Positions 6,883 to 14,103 of a DNA stretch of 14,103 nucleotides are shown here, piece after piece; the first letter of the stretch is position 1, and every line of letters begins with the position of its first letter. The notes below the pieces were generated by a model. That model did no database searches. It saw only the letters and a program-made list of their open reading frames with translations, and was not told the DNA's origin. The stretch comes from Pseudomonadota bacterium (GTDB lineage Bacteria; Pseudomonadota; Alphaproteobacteria; Rhizobiales; Xanthobacteraceae): NCBI GenBank assembly GCA_963205465.1, contig CAUJKG010000426.1:1-14103 (forward strand), read 5' to 3'. The position numbers and the translations under genes are program-made.

Positions 6883-8265
6883 TTACTTTTTCTTGTTCTT
6901 GCCGATCTGCGGCCGCGAGGTGGTTTCCTCGTCGTCGGCCAGCAGTTCGTCCCGGGTAACCGGCTTTTCGGTAACATCGGCAAGTTCAAGGATGAAATCG
7001 ATCACCTTGTCTTCGAACAGGGGCGCGCGGATGCCAGCCATGGCCTGCGGGTTCTTGCGGAAATGATCCCAAACCTGCTGCTCCTGACCGGGGAACTGCC
7101 TCGCCTGCTCCACCAGAGCGCGGGTGAGTTCGTCCTCGGAGACCTGGATATTGTTCTTCTCGCCCAGTTCCGCAATGGCAAGCCCAAGGCGGACGCGGCG
7201 GTCGGCGATGCGCTGATACTCGACCTTCGCTTCGTCTTCGGAGGTTTCCTCCTCCGCCCAGGTCGTGTTGCGGCGCTGCAGGTCGTTGTTCACGGCCTTC
7301 CAGACGGTGTCGAATTCCTGTTCGACCAGCGACGGCGGCGCCTCGAATTTCATCGTTTCGTCGAGCGCGTCGAGCAGCGAGCGCTTGGCCTTGGCACGGG
7401 AAACCTGCTTGAAGTCGCGCTCGATGCGCTCGCGCACCTGCTCTTTGAGCTTGGCGAGATTTTCCGCGCCGACGCCTTTGGCGAACTCGTCGTCGATCTC
7501 GGTTTTCTTCGGCTTCTCAACCTTCTTCACGTTGATCGCGAAGACGGCATCCTTGCCGGCCAGATGATCCGCGCCGTAATCCTCGGGGAACTTGACCGTG
7601 ATGTCCTTCTTGTCGCCGACGGCGACGCCGACGAGCTGATCCTCGAAGCCCGGAATGAAAGTGTTCGAGCCGAGCACGAGCGGCGCATCTTCCGCCGCGC
7701 CGCCATCGAACGGAACGCCGTCGATCGAGCCCTTGAAATCGATCGTCACCTGATCGCCGGTCTCGGCCTTGCCTTCCTTCGATTCGTATTGCTGGTTCGC
7801 TTCCGCGATCTTCTGCAACGCCTGCTCGACATCGGCATCGCTCGCGGCCGTGGTCGGACGCGTCACCTTGATCTTCTTGAAGTCGGGAAACTCGATCTTC
7901 GGCAGGATTTCCATCGCGACCTTGTAGGCAAGGTCGGACTTGCCCTCGACGATCTGCTTCACCGAAGCCTCGTCCTCGGCGGCGAGCGTCACCTTCGGCT
8001 CCATCGCGAGCTTGAAGTTGCCGTCGTCGACGATCTTCTGGTTCGCGTCATTGACCGTCTGCTGGATCACTTCGCTCATCACGGACTTGCCGTAGACGCG
8101 CTTCAGGTGGCTCATCGGCACCTTGCCGGGGCGGAAGCCAGCGATATTCACGCGGCCTTTGATTTCATCGAGCTTCGCGTTGACGCGCTGGTCGAGATCG
8201 GCGGCCGGGACCACAACTTCGTATTCGCGCTTCAGGCCCTCGGAGAGGGTTTCCTTCACTTGCAT
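6883..8265 (-). CDS. tig: Trigger factor, ribosome-associated chaperone
   Basis: Trigger factor binds the ribosome near the exit tunnel, shields nascent chains, and has peptidyl-prolyl isomerase activity. The 460-residue protein contains the N-terminal ribosome-binding domain with the signature GFRPGKVP at 43-50, an FKBP-like isomerase domain at about 165-250 (GDQVTIDFKGSIDGVPFDGG, then FIPGFEDQLVG), and a helical C-terminal chaperone region ending in a lysine-rich tail (GKNKKK). ATG 8265 (MQVKETLSEGLKREY) matches the usual family start; an upstream ATG at 8301 would add twelve unrelated residues. It heads the tig-clpP unit and is divergent from the TonB-dependent receptor gene. A 12-bp palindrome, TGTGCC/GGCACA (8289-8300), lies in its leader. 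Confidence 0.97.
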   Translation of the reverse strand: MQVKETLSEGLKREYEVVVPAADLDQRVNAKLDEIKGRVNIAGFRPGKVPMSHLKRVYGKSVMSEVIQQTVNDANQKIVDDGNFKLAMEPKVTLAAEDEASVKQIVEGKSDLAYKVAMEILPKIEFPDFKKIKVTRPTTAASDADVEQALQKIAEANQQYESKEGKAETGDQVTIDFKGSIDGVPFDGGAAEDAPLVLGSNTFIPGFEDQLVGVAVGDKKDITVKFPEDYGADHLAGKDAVFAINVKKVEKPKKTEIDDEFAKGVGAENLAKLKEQVRERIERDFKQVSRAKAKRSLLDALDETMKFEAPPSLVEQEFDTVWKAVNNDLQRRNTTWAEEETSEDEAKVEYQRIADRRVRLGLAIAELGEKNNIQVSEDELTRALVEQARQFPGQEQQVWDHFRKNPQAMAGIRAPLFEDKVIDFILELADVTEKPVTRDELLADDEETTSRPQIGKNKKK

Positions 8266-8602
8266 GGATATCAAACCTTCAGGGCCGGTGTGCCGGCACA
8301 ATCGTTACGTCACGATACGGGATGCGCGGTTACTTATAGAACCTCGTGATCCGCAGCAACTTTTGGCGAGAGGAAAGTTGTCCCGGCAATCGCCGGAACG
8401 CGGCGGCGGTTCATACTGTGGCAATATTGCGTCACTTGCCCGCAGACTTGGGCGAAACCTCAACAAATATATCAAAAATATCGGCATAACATGTTGATAT
8501 ATAAGTTAATTATAGTTGTTCTAAAGTGTGGTGAAAGTTTGACGCGACCAAGCCCCGCCCTGTAGGGGTCGAAAAGGTATTTTTACGGGGCGACGACAAA
8601 CA
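8266..8602. promoter_or_regulatory. Divergent control region between tig and the receptor gene
   Basis: The 337 bp between two divergent genes hold no credible gene. For tig, minus-strand TTGCTG (8359-8354) and TATAAG (8338-8333) form a possible promoter, but the 15-bp gap is short. Towards the receptor, 8461-8530 is strikingly AT-rich. It contains an inverted repeat ATATATCAA/TTGATATAT (8467-8475/8494-8502), the palindrome AACATGTT (8488-8495), and TTCTAAA (8519-8525), which matches one half of the Irr-type iron control element (TTTAGAA-N3-TTCTAAA). The left half matches only 4 of 7 bases. Iron control would suit the downstream gene but is not proven. Nearer the start codon, GCCCCG (8552-8557) can pair with CGGGGC (8586-8591). 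Confidence 0.45.
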
Positions 8603-10786
8603 ATGAAAAAGAGCCTTCCACTGATCGCTTCGCTGGCGATGGCAACGGCGTTCTCTTCTTCGGCTTATGCGCAGCAGGTGCAACAGCTTCCCGACCTCCT
8701 GGTCGAGGGCGACGTTATCGGCAATTCCGTGCGGGCGGCGAACGTCACCCGCTCCTCCGCGCCGAATTCAGTGGTCGTTATCGAAGGCGAACAGCTCAAT
8801 CAATTCAACGACATGAGCGTGGGCGACGCGATCCGCCGCCTGCCCGGTGTCGTATTCGACGGCCCGAACCGCTCGCGCGAAATCAAACTGCGCGCACTCG
8901 GCAAGGAATACACCAAGGTCTATCTCGATGGCCGCCCACTGCTCGACGCGGACTCCTCGCGCGCGATGCAGATCGACCGCATCCCTGCGATCCTGATCGA
9001 GCGAATCGAAATTACCCGCAGTCCGCTCGCGACCCAGGATTCCCAGGGCGTGGCCGGCTCGGTGAACATCATCACCAAACGCTCGACCGGTCCCAAAGGC
9101 GGCGCCATCAGCGCTGGCATCGGCTATCTCGACCACAACGGTCTTACCTACGAAACCTCCGGCTGGACCGGCGCGCAGGTCGGCAACTGGAATTATTTCA
9201 TCGGCGGCGGCATCCAGCGGCGGCGCGTCGAAGAGAGCTCCGATACGTTCGACCCGCGCGCGACCGGCTCCAACCCGCGTTTCGTCGATCAGACCCAGCG
9301 CCGCGCGTTCGACGAAGCCGCCGTGCTCGGCAATTTTCAGTTCTCGGCGGATGAGCGCAACGTCATCACGATCGCACCGACCTATTTCCTGACCAAGGAA
9401 GAGCGCAATCAGGTCGATCAGCGTTTCCGCGCCGACACCGGCGTCAACAACCGCAATGACTACGAGATCCGCAACCGCGACCGCGAAACTGTCGGGCTCT
9501 ATACCGAGTGGAAGAACCTTTTCAATCCATGGATGACGACGCGCGTATTCTTCGATGCGCAGTACGGCACTGAATCCACGACGCGTAACGGCTGGCGCAC
9601 CGCGCCGCCCTCAGCCACCAGAACCAACCTGCGCTTCCGCACGGAAGATCACACCTTCTATCGTATTGCGCCCGGCTATACCGCGGATATCACCCTCAAC
9701 GGCCACCTCTTGCAGACCGGGTTCGGCCTGAACTTCGATTCCCGCAAGGAAACCAACACCGACACCGGCGGCGCGCCGAACTTCGGGCGTATCTACGGCG
9801 TCGACGAGTCGATCTATTACGCGTTCATCAGCGACAAGTTCTCGCCGCTCGGCCGCGGCGACCAGCTGACGCTCGGCGCCCGCCTAGAACACAGTGTCAC
9901 GACACTGACCGACCACCTCGGTCAGGACAGGACCAAAGACCTGACGATGCTCAACCCGTCGGTCCAGTATCGTGCGCCGATTGCCGAAGAAACCGAGTTT
10001 CGTTTCGGTTTCGCGCGCACCTTGCGCCGGCCGAACTTCCGCGAACTCTCACCGACCAATACCGGCGGCACCGGCGCTACCGCGGCCACCGCGATGATCG
10101 TGGGCAACCCCGATCTTGCCGCTGAAAAGGTCTGGGGCGTCGATGTCGGCGTCAACCGCTATCTCTACGACAAGCTCGGCCTGCTCGCCTTCAACGTGTT
10201 CTCGCGGCATTTCGAGGACAAGATCGAGCGCTTCCTGACGAGCCCCGGCGGCGTCTTTACCTCGACGATCCAGAACACCGGCAGCGGTCACATGTACGGC
10301 GTCGAGCTGGAAGCGCGCGTGCCGCTGGTCGCCCTCAACATGCCGAACCTCACGATCTGGGGTAACCTCACGGCGGTGAAGACGGAACTCCTCGATCCCG
10401 CGACTGGGCAGAGCCGCCGCTTCACCGACCAACCCGACCTCTTCACGAATATCGGCGTCGATTATTACGTGCCGCAACTCAGGACGACCTTCGGCCTGAA
10501 CTTCAACACGGTCTATGCCTATTCGCAGGACATTCTCATCAATGTGGGCGGCGTCAACCAGCGGCAGGTGACGCAGTATTCGAAGTTCAACCGGCTCGAC
10601 TTCTCCATGAAGACGGTGATCCGTCCGAACTGGACGGTTTCGTTCTCCGCCCTGAACCTGCTCGGCGAGACCGACGTCCGCCACATCTCGACCTTCAACG
10701 GAGCCGGGGCCGCGATCGATCCGGCCAACACCACCTACGAAGCAACCTATCGCGCGTATCAGGTACGCTCGACCGTGCAGTGGTAA
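8603..10786 (+). CDS. TonB-dependent outer-membrane receptor, probably siderophore type
   Basis: TonB-dependent receptors import large scarce ligands, mostly ferric siderophores, through a plugged 22-strand barrel powered by the inner-membrane TonB-ExbB-ExbD complex. The 727-residue product has a clear signal peptide (MKKSLPLIASLAMATAFSSSAYA, cleavage near Ala23), a short region with a possible TonB box around DLLVEG (31-36), a plug domain at about 50-160 (SVGDAIRRLPGVVFDG; IERIEITRSP; QGVAGSVNIITKR), and a long beta-barrel ending in the aromatic signature YQVRSTVQW. Length and ends look complete. The RBS is poor: only ACGGGGCG about 12-17 bases before ATG. The next gene is a PepSY membrane protein, a pairing seen in siderophore systems such as FegA-FegB and FoxA-FoxB, so ferric-siderophore uptake is likely. 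The ligand cannot be named. Confidence 0.93.
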   Translation: MKKSLPLIASLAMATAFSSSAYAQQVQQLPDLLVEGDVIGNSVRAANVTRSSAPNSVVVIEGEQLNQFNDMSVGDAIRRLPGVVFDGPNRSREIKLRALGKEYTKVYLDGRPLLDADSSRAMQIDRIPAILIERIEITRSPLATQDSQGVAGSVNIITKRSTGPKGGAISAGIGYLDHNGLTYETSGWTGAQVGNWNYFIGGGIQRRRVEESSDTFDPRATGSNPRFVDQTQRRAFDEAAVLGNFQFSADERNVITIAPTYFLTKEERNQVDQRFRADTGVNNRNDYEIRNRDRETVGLYTEWKNLFNPWMTTRVFFDAQYGTESTTRNGWRTAPPSATRTNLRFRTEDHTFYRIAPGYTADITLNGHLLQTGFGLNFDSRKETNTDTGGAPNFGRIYGVDESIYYAFISDKFSPLGRGDQLTLGARLEHSVTTLTDHLGQDRTKDLTMLNPSVQYRAPIAEETEFRFGFARTLRRPNFRELSPTNTGGTGATAATAMIVGNPDLAAEKVWGVDVGVNRYLYDKLGLLAFNVFSRHFEDKIERFLTSPGGVFTSTIQNTGSGHMYGVELEARVPLVALNMPNLTIWGNLTAVKTELLDPATGQSRRFTDQPDLFTNIGVDYYVPQLRTTFGLNFNTVYAYSQDILINVGGVNQRQVTQYSKFNRLDFSMKTVIRPNWTVSFSALNLLGETDVRHISTFNGAGAAIDPANTTYEATYRAYQVRSTVQW

Positions 10787-10930
10787 GAGCGAGAAACAGG
10801 CATCGCACGCTCGATCAAAATAAGACGAACCGGCGGCGCCGTCACTTCACTGTGGCGGCGCCTTCATCGTTGGATCGGGCTCGGTGTTGCTATTGCGCTG
10901 GTTCCGATTGCGTTCACCGGCAGCCTGCTG
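10787..10930 (+). other. Open upstream extension of the PepSY gene, encoding its first membrane helix
   Basis: Directly after the receptor TAA (10784-10786) the same frame stays open into the PepSY gene and encodes WRRLHRWIGLGVAIALVPIA and FTGSLLVWRD, exactly the first-helix signature expected at the N-terminus of PepSY-associated membrane proteins. No in-frame ATG, GTG or TTG occurs before GTG 10931, which lies at the end of this helix. ATC (10802, 10814), ATA (10820), CTG (10850) and ATT (10892) are the only near-start codons. Either a rare start is used, or an indel has hidden the real start: GTG 10780 in the neighbouring frame would reach this frame if one base were removed, for example from the AAAA at 10817-10820. 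Confidence 0.7.
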
Positions 10931-11974
10931 GTGTGGCGCGATCATGTCGATGCGTTGGTGTCGCCGCATCTCTTCGCAATCAGCGGCGCGGAGCTGCGCC
11001 AGCCGCTCACGCAGTATCTCGCCAACGCGACGGCGGCGGCTGGCTCACAATACGCGCCGACAGCGATCAGGTTTCCGCAAAGCGATGGCTGGCCGGTGCG
11101 CGTGATCCTGCGCAAGACCCAGTTGATCGATCGCGACGATCTCGAACGCGAACACTTCGCCTATCTCGATCCGCCGACCGCCCGCGTGCTCGGGATAAAC
11201 AATCCGCGCACCAGTTTCACCGGTACCATCCGTCGGCTGCATCGCGACCTGCTGGTACCAGCCTGGGCCGGACGCCAGATCGTCGGCTGGATTGGCGTCG
11301 GCTTGGTGGTGCTGACACTTACCGGCGTATGGCTCTGGTGGCCGCGCGGCAGATTCGTGAACGGGCTCCGCTGGCAGCGCAGCACGCGCACTTCGCTCAA
11401 CCTCCATTATTCCGGCGGTTTCTGGATTGCGTTGCCGCTTGCGGTCGTCGCGATAACCGGCGTCTATCTCGCCTTCCCGCAGACAGCGCGCAGCGTGACG
11501 GCAACCTTCGCCGAATATGGGCCGCGTGACGCACGGGCCGACCGGAACAAGCGCGTCGATGCCAGCCTCAGCGCCGATCAGGCTGCGAACCTGTTGCGGG
11601 AGAAACAGCCGGACCTGCGGCTGATTTCCCTGCAACTGCCGCTGCAATACCGGGGCGACAAGAAAGAGAGCGCGCCGCAGATCCTGTGGCACCTCTATGC
11701 GCTCGACCGCAACGGCGACGGGCAGTCGTTTCTGCTCAACGACAGGACCGCGGAACTGGCGGCCGTGCCGCCGTTGCGCGGCGGCAACCGGGTCGCCCGC
11801 GTCGTGCATTATCTGCACGAAGGCGAAGGCTTCGGCGCGATCTGGAGCGCCGTCGTGTTTGCGACCGGAATGCTCCCGGTGCTGCTCGCCATCACCGGCC
11901 TGATGATGTGGCTGCGTGGCAGAAAAACGAGAGCAGCGAGAATGGAACGAGTTGGTGCGGGTGGAGGGACTTGA
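10931..11974 (+). CDS. PepSY-associated membrane protein, putative siderophore-iron reductase
   Basis: Members of this family are inner-membrane proteins found beside ferric-siderophore receptors (PiuB, FoxB, FegB type) and are thought to reduce or release siderophore-bound iron. From GTG 10931, the first canonical start, the product has 347 residues. The true protein almost certainly begins upstream, since the conserved first helix is encoded at about 10850-10930. Further helices are GWIGVGLVVLTLTGVWLWWP, FWIALPLAVVAITGVYLAFP and VVFATGMLPVLLAITGLMMW. Conserved His residues sit in IRRLHRDLL and LNLHYSGGFW, and a periplasmic PepSY-like region occupies the stretch between the second and last pairs of helices. 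The stop codon TGA (11972-11974) lies inside the antisense tRNA-Leu gene. It probably forms an operon with the preceding receptor. Function is inferred from family and neighbourhood. Confidence 0.85.
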   Translation: MWRDHVDALVSPHLFAISGAELRQPLTQYLANATAAAGSQYAPTAIRFPQSDGWPVRVILRKTQLIDRDDLEREHFAYLDPPTARVLGINNPRTSFTGTIRRLHRDLLVPAWAGRQIVGWIGVGLVVLTLTGVWLWWPRGRFVNGLRWQRSTRTSLNLHYSGGFWIALPLAVVAITGVYLAFPQTARSVTATFAEYGPRDARADRNKRVDASLSADQAANLLREKQPDLRLISLQLPLQYRGDKKESAPQILWHLYALDRNGDGQSFLLNDRTAELAAVPPLRGGNRVARVVHYLHEGEGFGAIWSAVVFATGMLPVLLAITGLMMWLRGRKTRAARMERVGAGGGT

Positions 11975-12037
11975 ACCCCCATGCCTTGCGGCGCTGGAAC
12001 CTAAATCCAGTGCGTCTGCCAATTCCGCCACACCCGC
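11953..12037 (-). tRNA. tRNA-Leu (anticodon UAG)
   Basis: An 85-base tRNA with CCA encoded. The acceptor strands GCGGGTG (12037-12031) and CACCCGC (11963-11957) pair perfectly. The anticodon stem CTGGA/TCCAG encloses the loop TTTAGGT, giving anticodon UAG, which reads CUA and other CUN leucine codons. There is a long class II variable arm, as expected for leucine (GCGCCGCAAGGCAT region), and the T arm carries GTTCAAGTC. The last 22 bases overlap, antisense, the end of the PepSY gene. Confidence 0.97.
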
Positions 12038-12081
12038 AAGGGAATGCACGGGGCCTGCCCGGCGCTGATTTGGCGAGGCGG

Positions 12082-12109
12082 GGTATAGCATGGCACCCCA
12101 CCCATTCAA
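12082..12109 (-). promoter_or_regulatory. Candidate promoter of tRNA-Leu
   Basis: On the minus strand TTGAAT (12109-12104) and TATACC (12087-12082) are separated by 16 bp, 44 bases before the mature tRNA 5' end. The spacing and both hexamers are reasonable for a housekeeping promoter, leaving a 5' leader of about 37 bases for RNase P to remove. Confidence 0.5.
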
Positions 12110-12121
12110 CTCGTTTCCATC

Positions 12122-12171
12122 GAGCATGATTCCGAACAGCGGGGAGCGGGTTTTCGGATAAGATCATGCGT
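12122..12171. repeat. Imperfect palindromic intergenic repeat (REP-like)
   Basis: The 50-bp element has outer arms GCATGAT (12124-12130) and ATCATGC (12163-12169) and inner arms CCGAA (12132-12136) and TTCGG (12153-12157) around a GC-rich centre with GCGGGTTTTCGG. From memory it resembles a dispersed sequence common between genes of Bradyrhizobium-like genomes, with the form GAGCATGATCC..., then GGTTTTC..., then AAGATCATGC. It ends 20 bp before the Nudix start codon. No second copy is present in the window, so membership of a family remains to be checked. Confidence 0.6.
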
Positions 12172-12191
12172 AATCCAACAGGTCGCCCGAC

Positions 12192-12608
12192 ATGCACAAA
12201 CAGCCCGCTCTTGCCGCCGACTGCGTCGTCTTCGACCGCGACGGACGCCTGCTCCTGATCCGCCGCAAGAACCCGCCTTTTCAGGGCCAATACGCCCTGC
12301 CCGGCGGCTTCGTGGAATACGGCGAGCGCATGGAGGATGCGGCACTGCGCGAGTTGAAGGAAGAAACCGGAATCGACGGCAAGCTGATCCGGCTCGTCGG
12401 CGTCTATTCGCGGCCGGACCGCGACCCGCGCGGACATTGCGTATCCGCGGCCTATCGGATCGAGGCCGGCGACCAATTACCGGTCGCGGCGGACGACGCG
12501 GCCGAAGCCGAATTCGTTGCCGATTATCGAAAGGAGCGGCTCGCCTTCGACCACGACGAGATCGTGGCAGACGCGCTGACTCAGGGCACGGGCGCGAAAG
12601 AGGCGTAA
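12192..12608 (+). CDS. Nudix hydrolase, ADP-ribose pyrophosphatase type
   Basis: Nudix enzymes split nucleoside diphosphates linked to another moiety and often clear toxic or surplus nucleotides. This 138-residue protein carries a perfect Nudix box: Gly39, Glu45, Arg53-Glu54-Leu55, Glu57-Glu58, Gly60-Ile61, within GGFVEYGERMEDAALRELK. The segment VGVYSRPDRDPRGH with the following Ser-Ala-Ala-Tyr resembles ADP-ribose pyrophosphatases of COG1051, so ADP-ribose or a related NAD breakdown product is the best guess; substrate choice is poorly predictable in this family. ATG 12192 is the only good start; the ribosome-binding site is weak, and a palindromic repeat occupies the region just upstream. 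The gene converges on and overlaps by 28 bp the NAD(P)HX repair gene. Confidence 0.93.
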   Translation: MHKQPALAADCVVFDRDGRLLLIRRKNPPFQGQYALPGGFVEYGERMEDAALRELKEETGIDGKLIRLVGVYSRPDRDPRGHCVSAAYRIEAGDQLPVAADDAAEAEFVADYRKERLAFDHDEIVADALTQGTGAKEA

Positions 12609-14086
12609 AACCGCTCCAGCACCCGCTTCAGTGCGGGCGACAAATCTTCCGAGGTCATGCCGAAACCCGCCTCGTGCGCCGCCTCGCCATGGAGCCACAC
12701 GGCGGCATTGGCCGCTTCGAACACCGGCATGCCTTGCGCGATCAGGCCCAGCGCAATGCCACCGAGCACATCGCCCGCGCCTGCGGTCGCGAGCCAGGGC
12801 GGCGCATTGTTCGAGATCGCCGCGCGTCCATCCGGCGACGCAACCACCGTATCCGGTCCTTTCAGCAACATGACCGCGCCAAGGGCTTTCGCCGCGGCGC
12901 GCGCCTTTTCCACTTTCGAGTCAATTTCAAGAATTTCCGCCGAGTCGCTGGCAAAGAGCTTCGCGAACTCGCCGTCATGCGGCGTCAACAACGCCGGAAT
13001 CCGATTCATTTTCAATAACTTCACAAGCTTTCCGGATTCTCCAGCAAAACTTGAAATTGCGTCTGCATCGAGCACCAGCGCACGTTTCGCTTTTGCGGCC
13101 GCCTCGACAGCACCTCTCGTCGCCCTGCCTACGCCGTTACCGGGGCCGAGCAAAACGGCGTTGAGCCGCTTGTCGCTCAATAGCTTTGCGAGCCCGGCGG
13201 CGCCTTGCGCTTCGCGGACCATGACCGCTTCAAGACTGGCAGCAAGCACCGCCAAGGCCGCGCGCGGTGCGGCGACCGTAACCAGTCCTGCCCCCGCACG
13301 CAGCGCCGCCTTCGCGGCGAGCCGCGCAGCGCCGGTTGAATGCATCGGCCCGCTTACGACGACGGCATGTCCGCGCTTGTATTTGTGACCTTCGAGCTTC
13401 GGCCACGGATAAGCGCCGATCCAGAGACCCGGCTCGTTCAGCGTGAGCGGACCCGTAACCTCGCGCACGAAGCGGTCGGGAATACCGATATCCGCGACCG
13501 TGACCTTTCCGGCATGTGCTCGCCCCGGCATCAGAAGATGCCCCGGCTTCAACCTGCAGAACGTCACGCTCGCCGTGGCGCGGACGGCTGCGCCGCGGAC
13601 TTGTCCCGTGGCCCCGTCGAGTCCACTCGGCAGATCGACCGCGACCACCGGCACACGCGACGCGTTGATCGCTTCGACCGCGCGCCTTGCGTTTCCGGCG
13701 AGATCGCGCGCGAGCCCCGCGCCGAACAGCGCGTCGATCAGCAGATCGCAATCGGCGACGGCGGCCGGATCGAAGGCTTCCGATGCGCCCTGCCATCGCG
13801 CCGCGGCTAACGCGGCGTCCCCATTCAGCTGCTTCTTTTCGCCGAGAAGAAAAAGCCGGACTTCAAAGCCCTGCTCTTTGAGGAGACGCGCGGCCACGAA
13901 GCCGTCGCCGCCGTTGTTTCCGGGACCGCAAAGCACGGCGATCCGTCTGCCACCGCCTGCCCATTCCGCCGCCGCGCGCGCAACCGCGGCGCCGGCCCGT
14001 TCCATCAGCTCGATACCCGGCGTCCCGGCCGCGATCGTCAGCCGGTCGGCCTCGCCCATTTCGTGCGGCGTGAGCACTTCCATCAT
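12581..14086 (-). CDS. nnr: Bifunctional NAD(P)H-hydrate epimerase / ADP-dependent dehydratase
   Basis: This enzyme repairs NAD(P)H that has been hydrated (NAD(P)HX): the N-terminal epimerase equilibrates R and S forms and the C-terminal ADP-dependent dehydratase restores NAD(P)H. The 501-residue length fits the fused form. The epimerase domain (about 1-215) shows GPGNNGGDG at 54-62 and VDLPSGLDG at 150-158. The ribokinase-like dehydratase domain (about 225-500) shows GPGNG at 314-318, TPHDGEF at 368-374, LKGPDTVV at 408-415 and TAGAGDVLGG at 434-443. Two adjacent ATGs, 14086 and 14083, can start it; an in-frame TGA at 14101-14099 fixes the 5' limit, so the gene is complete. The Shine-Dalgarno sequence is weak (GGA). 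Its promoter lies outside the window. The 3' end overlaps the convergent Nudix gene. Confidence 0.96.
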   Translation of the reverse strand: MMEVLTPHEMGEADRLTIAAGTPGIELMERAGAAVARAAAEWAGGGRRIAVLCGPGNNGGDGFVAARLLKEQGFEVRLFLLGEKKQLNGDAALAAARWQGASEAFDPAAVADCDLLIDALFGAGLARDLAGNARRAVEAINASRVPVVAVDLPSGLDGATGQVRGAAVRATASVTFCRLKPGHLLMPGRAHAGKVTVADIGIPDRFVREVTGPLTLNEPGLWIGAYPWPKLEGHKYKRGHAVVVSGPMHSTGAARLAAKAALRAGAGLVTVAAPRAALAVLAASLEAVMVREAQGAAGLAKLLSDKRLNAVLLGPGNGVGRATRGAVEAAAKAKRALVLDADAISSFAGESGKLVKLLKMNRIPALLTPHDGEFAKLFASDSAEILEIDSKVEKARAAAKALGAVMLLKGPDTVVASPDGRAAISNNAPPWLATAGAGDVLGGIALGLIAQGMPVFEAANAAVWLHGEAAHEAGFGMTSEDLSPALKRVLERFYASFAPVP

Positions 14087-14103
14087 GGTCCAGGCATATC
14101 ACG

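Noticed and set aside
7063..8349. 428-codon plus-strand frame opposite tig
   Set aside because: Antisense shadow of trigger factor with no recognisable domain.
8530..8602. Cobalamin riboswitch upstream of the TonB-dependent receptor
   Set aside because: No B12-box-like sequence and too little space for the fold.
10780..11529. 249-codon frame starting at GTG 10780 as the real downstream gene
   Set aside because: Its product has no membrane helices or family signature; the next frame encodes a clear PepSY protein. Only its first codons might matter if an indel is present.
1..14103. CRISPR array, insertion sequence or prophage
   Set aside because: No regularly spaced direct repeats, transposase, integrase or phage genes were seen.

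Overview
The window is GC-rich chromosomal DNA that looks like an alphaproteobacterium of the order Hyphomicrobiales (Rhizobiales), probably near Bradyrhizobium/Afipia or the Xanthobacteraceae. This rests on the tig, clpP, clpX, lon order, the near-invariant ClpX and ClpP sequences, the promoter style, and an imperfect palindromic repeat ahead of the Nudix gene that resembles a dispersed repeat common in that group. The placement is inference from sequence character; no search was run.

Left part (1-8265): the protein quality-control cluster lies on the minus strand, read right to left as tig (trigger factor), clpP (protease), clpX (unfoldase) and lon (cut by the left edge after 468 codons). 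Two genes with FHA (phosphothreonine-binding) domains sit between clpP and clpX: a small soluble FHA protein on the plus strand and, converging on it with 4 bp between stop codons, a CPA2-type cation/proton antiporter carrying a C-terminal FHA domain. clpP and clpX each have a convincing downstream terminator. The 815 bp between clpX and lon hold no credible gene but contain a dense run of inverted repeats, and a 16-bp palindrome lies in the lon leader.

Middle (8266-11974): a 337-bp divergent control region with an AT-rich core separates tig from a plus-strand pair: a TonB-dependent outer-membrane receptor with signal peptide, and a PepSY-type inner-membrane protein. This pairing is typical of ferric-siderophore uptake and reduction. 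The PepSY frame directly continues the receptor frame past one TAA, and no ordinary start codon precedes its first membrane helix.

Right part (11953-14103): a minus-strand tRNA-Leu(UAG) whose 3' end overlaps the PepSY stop codon, a palindromic repeat, a plus-strand Nudix hydrolase of the ADP-ribose pyrophosphatase type, and a minus-strand bifunctional NAD(P)H-hydrate epimerase/dehydratase. The last two converge and overlap by 28 bp, and both concern nicotinamide nucleotide housekeeping.

The most unusual items are the FHA-antiporter/FHA pair inside the Clp cluster, the hairpin-rich clpX-lon spacer, and the missing canonical start of the PepSY gene.
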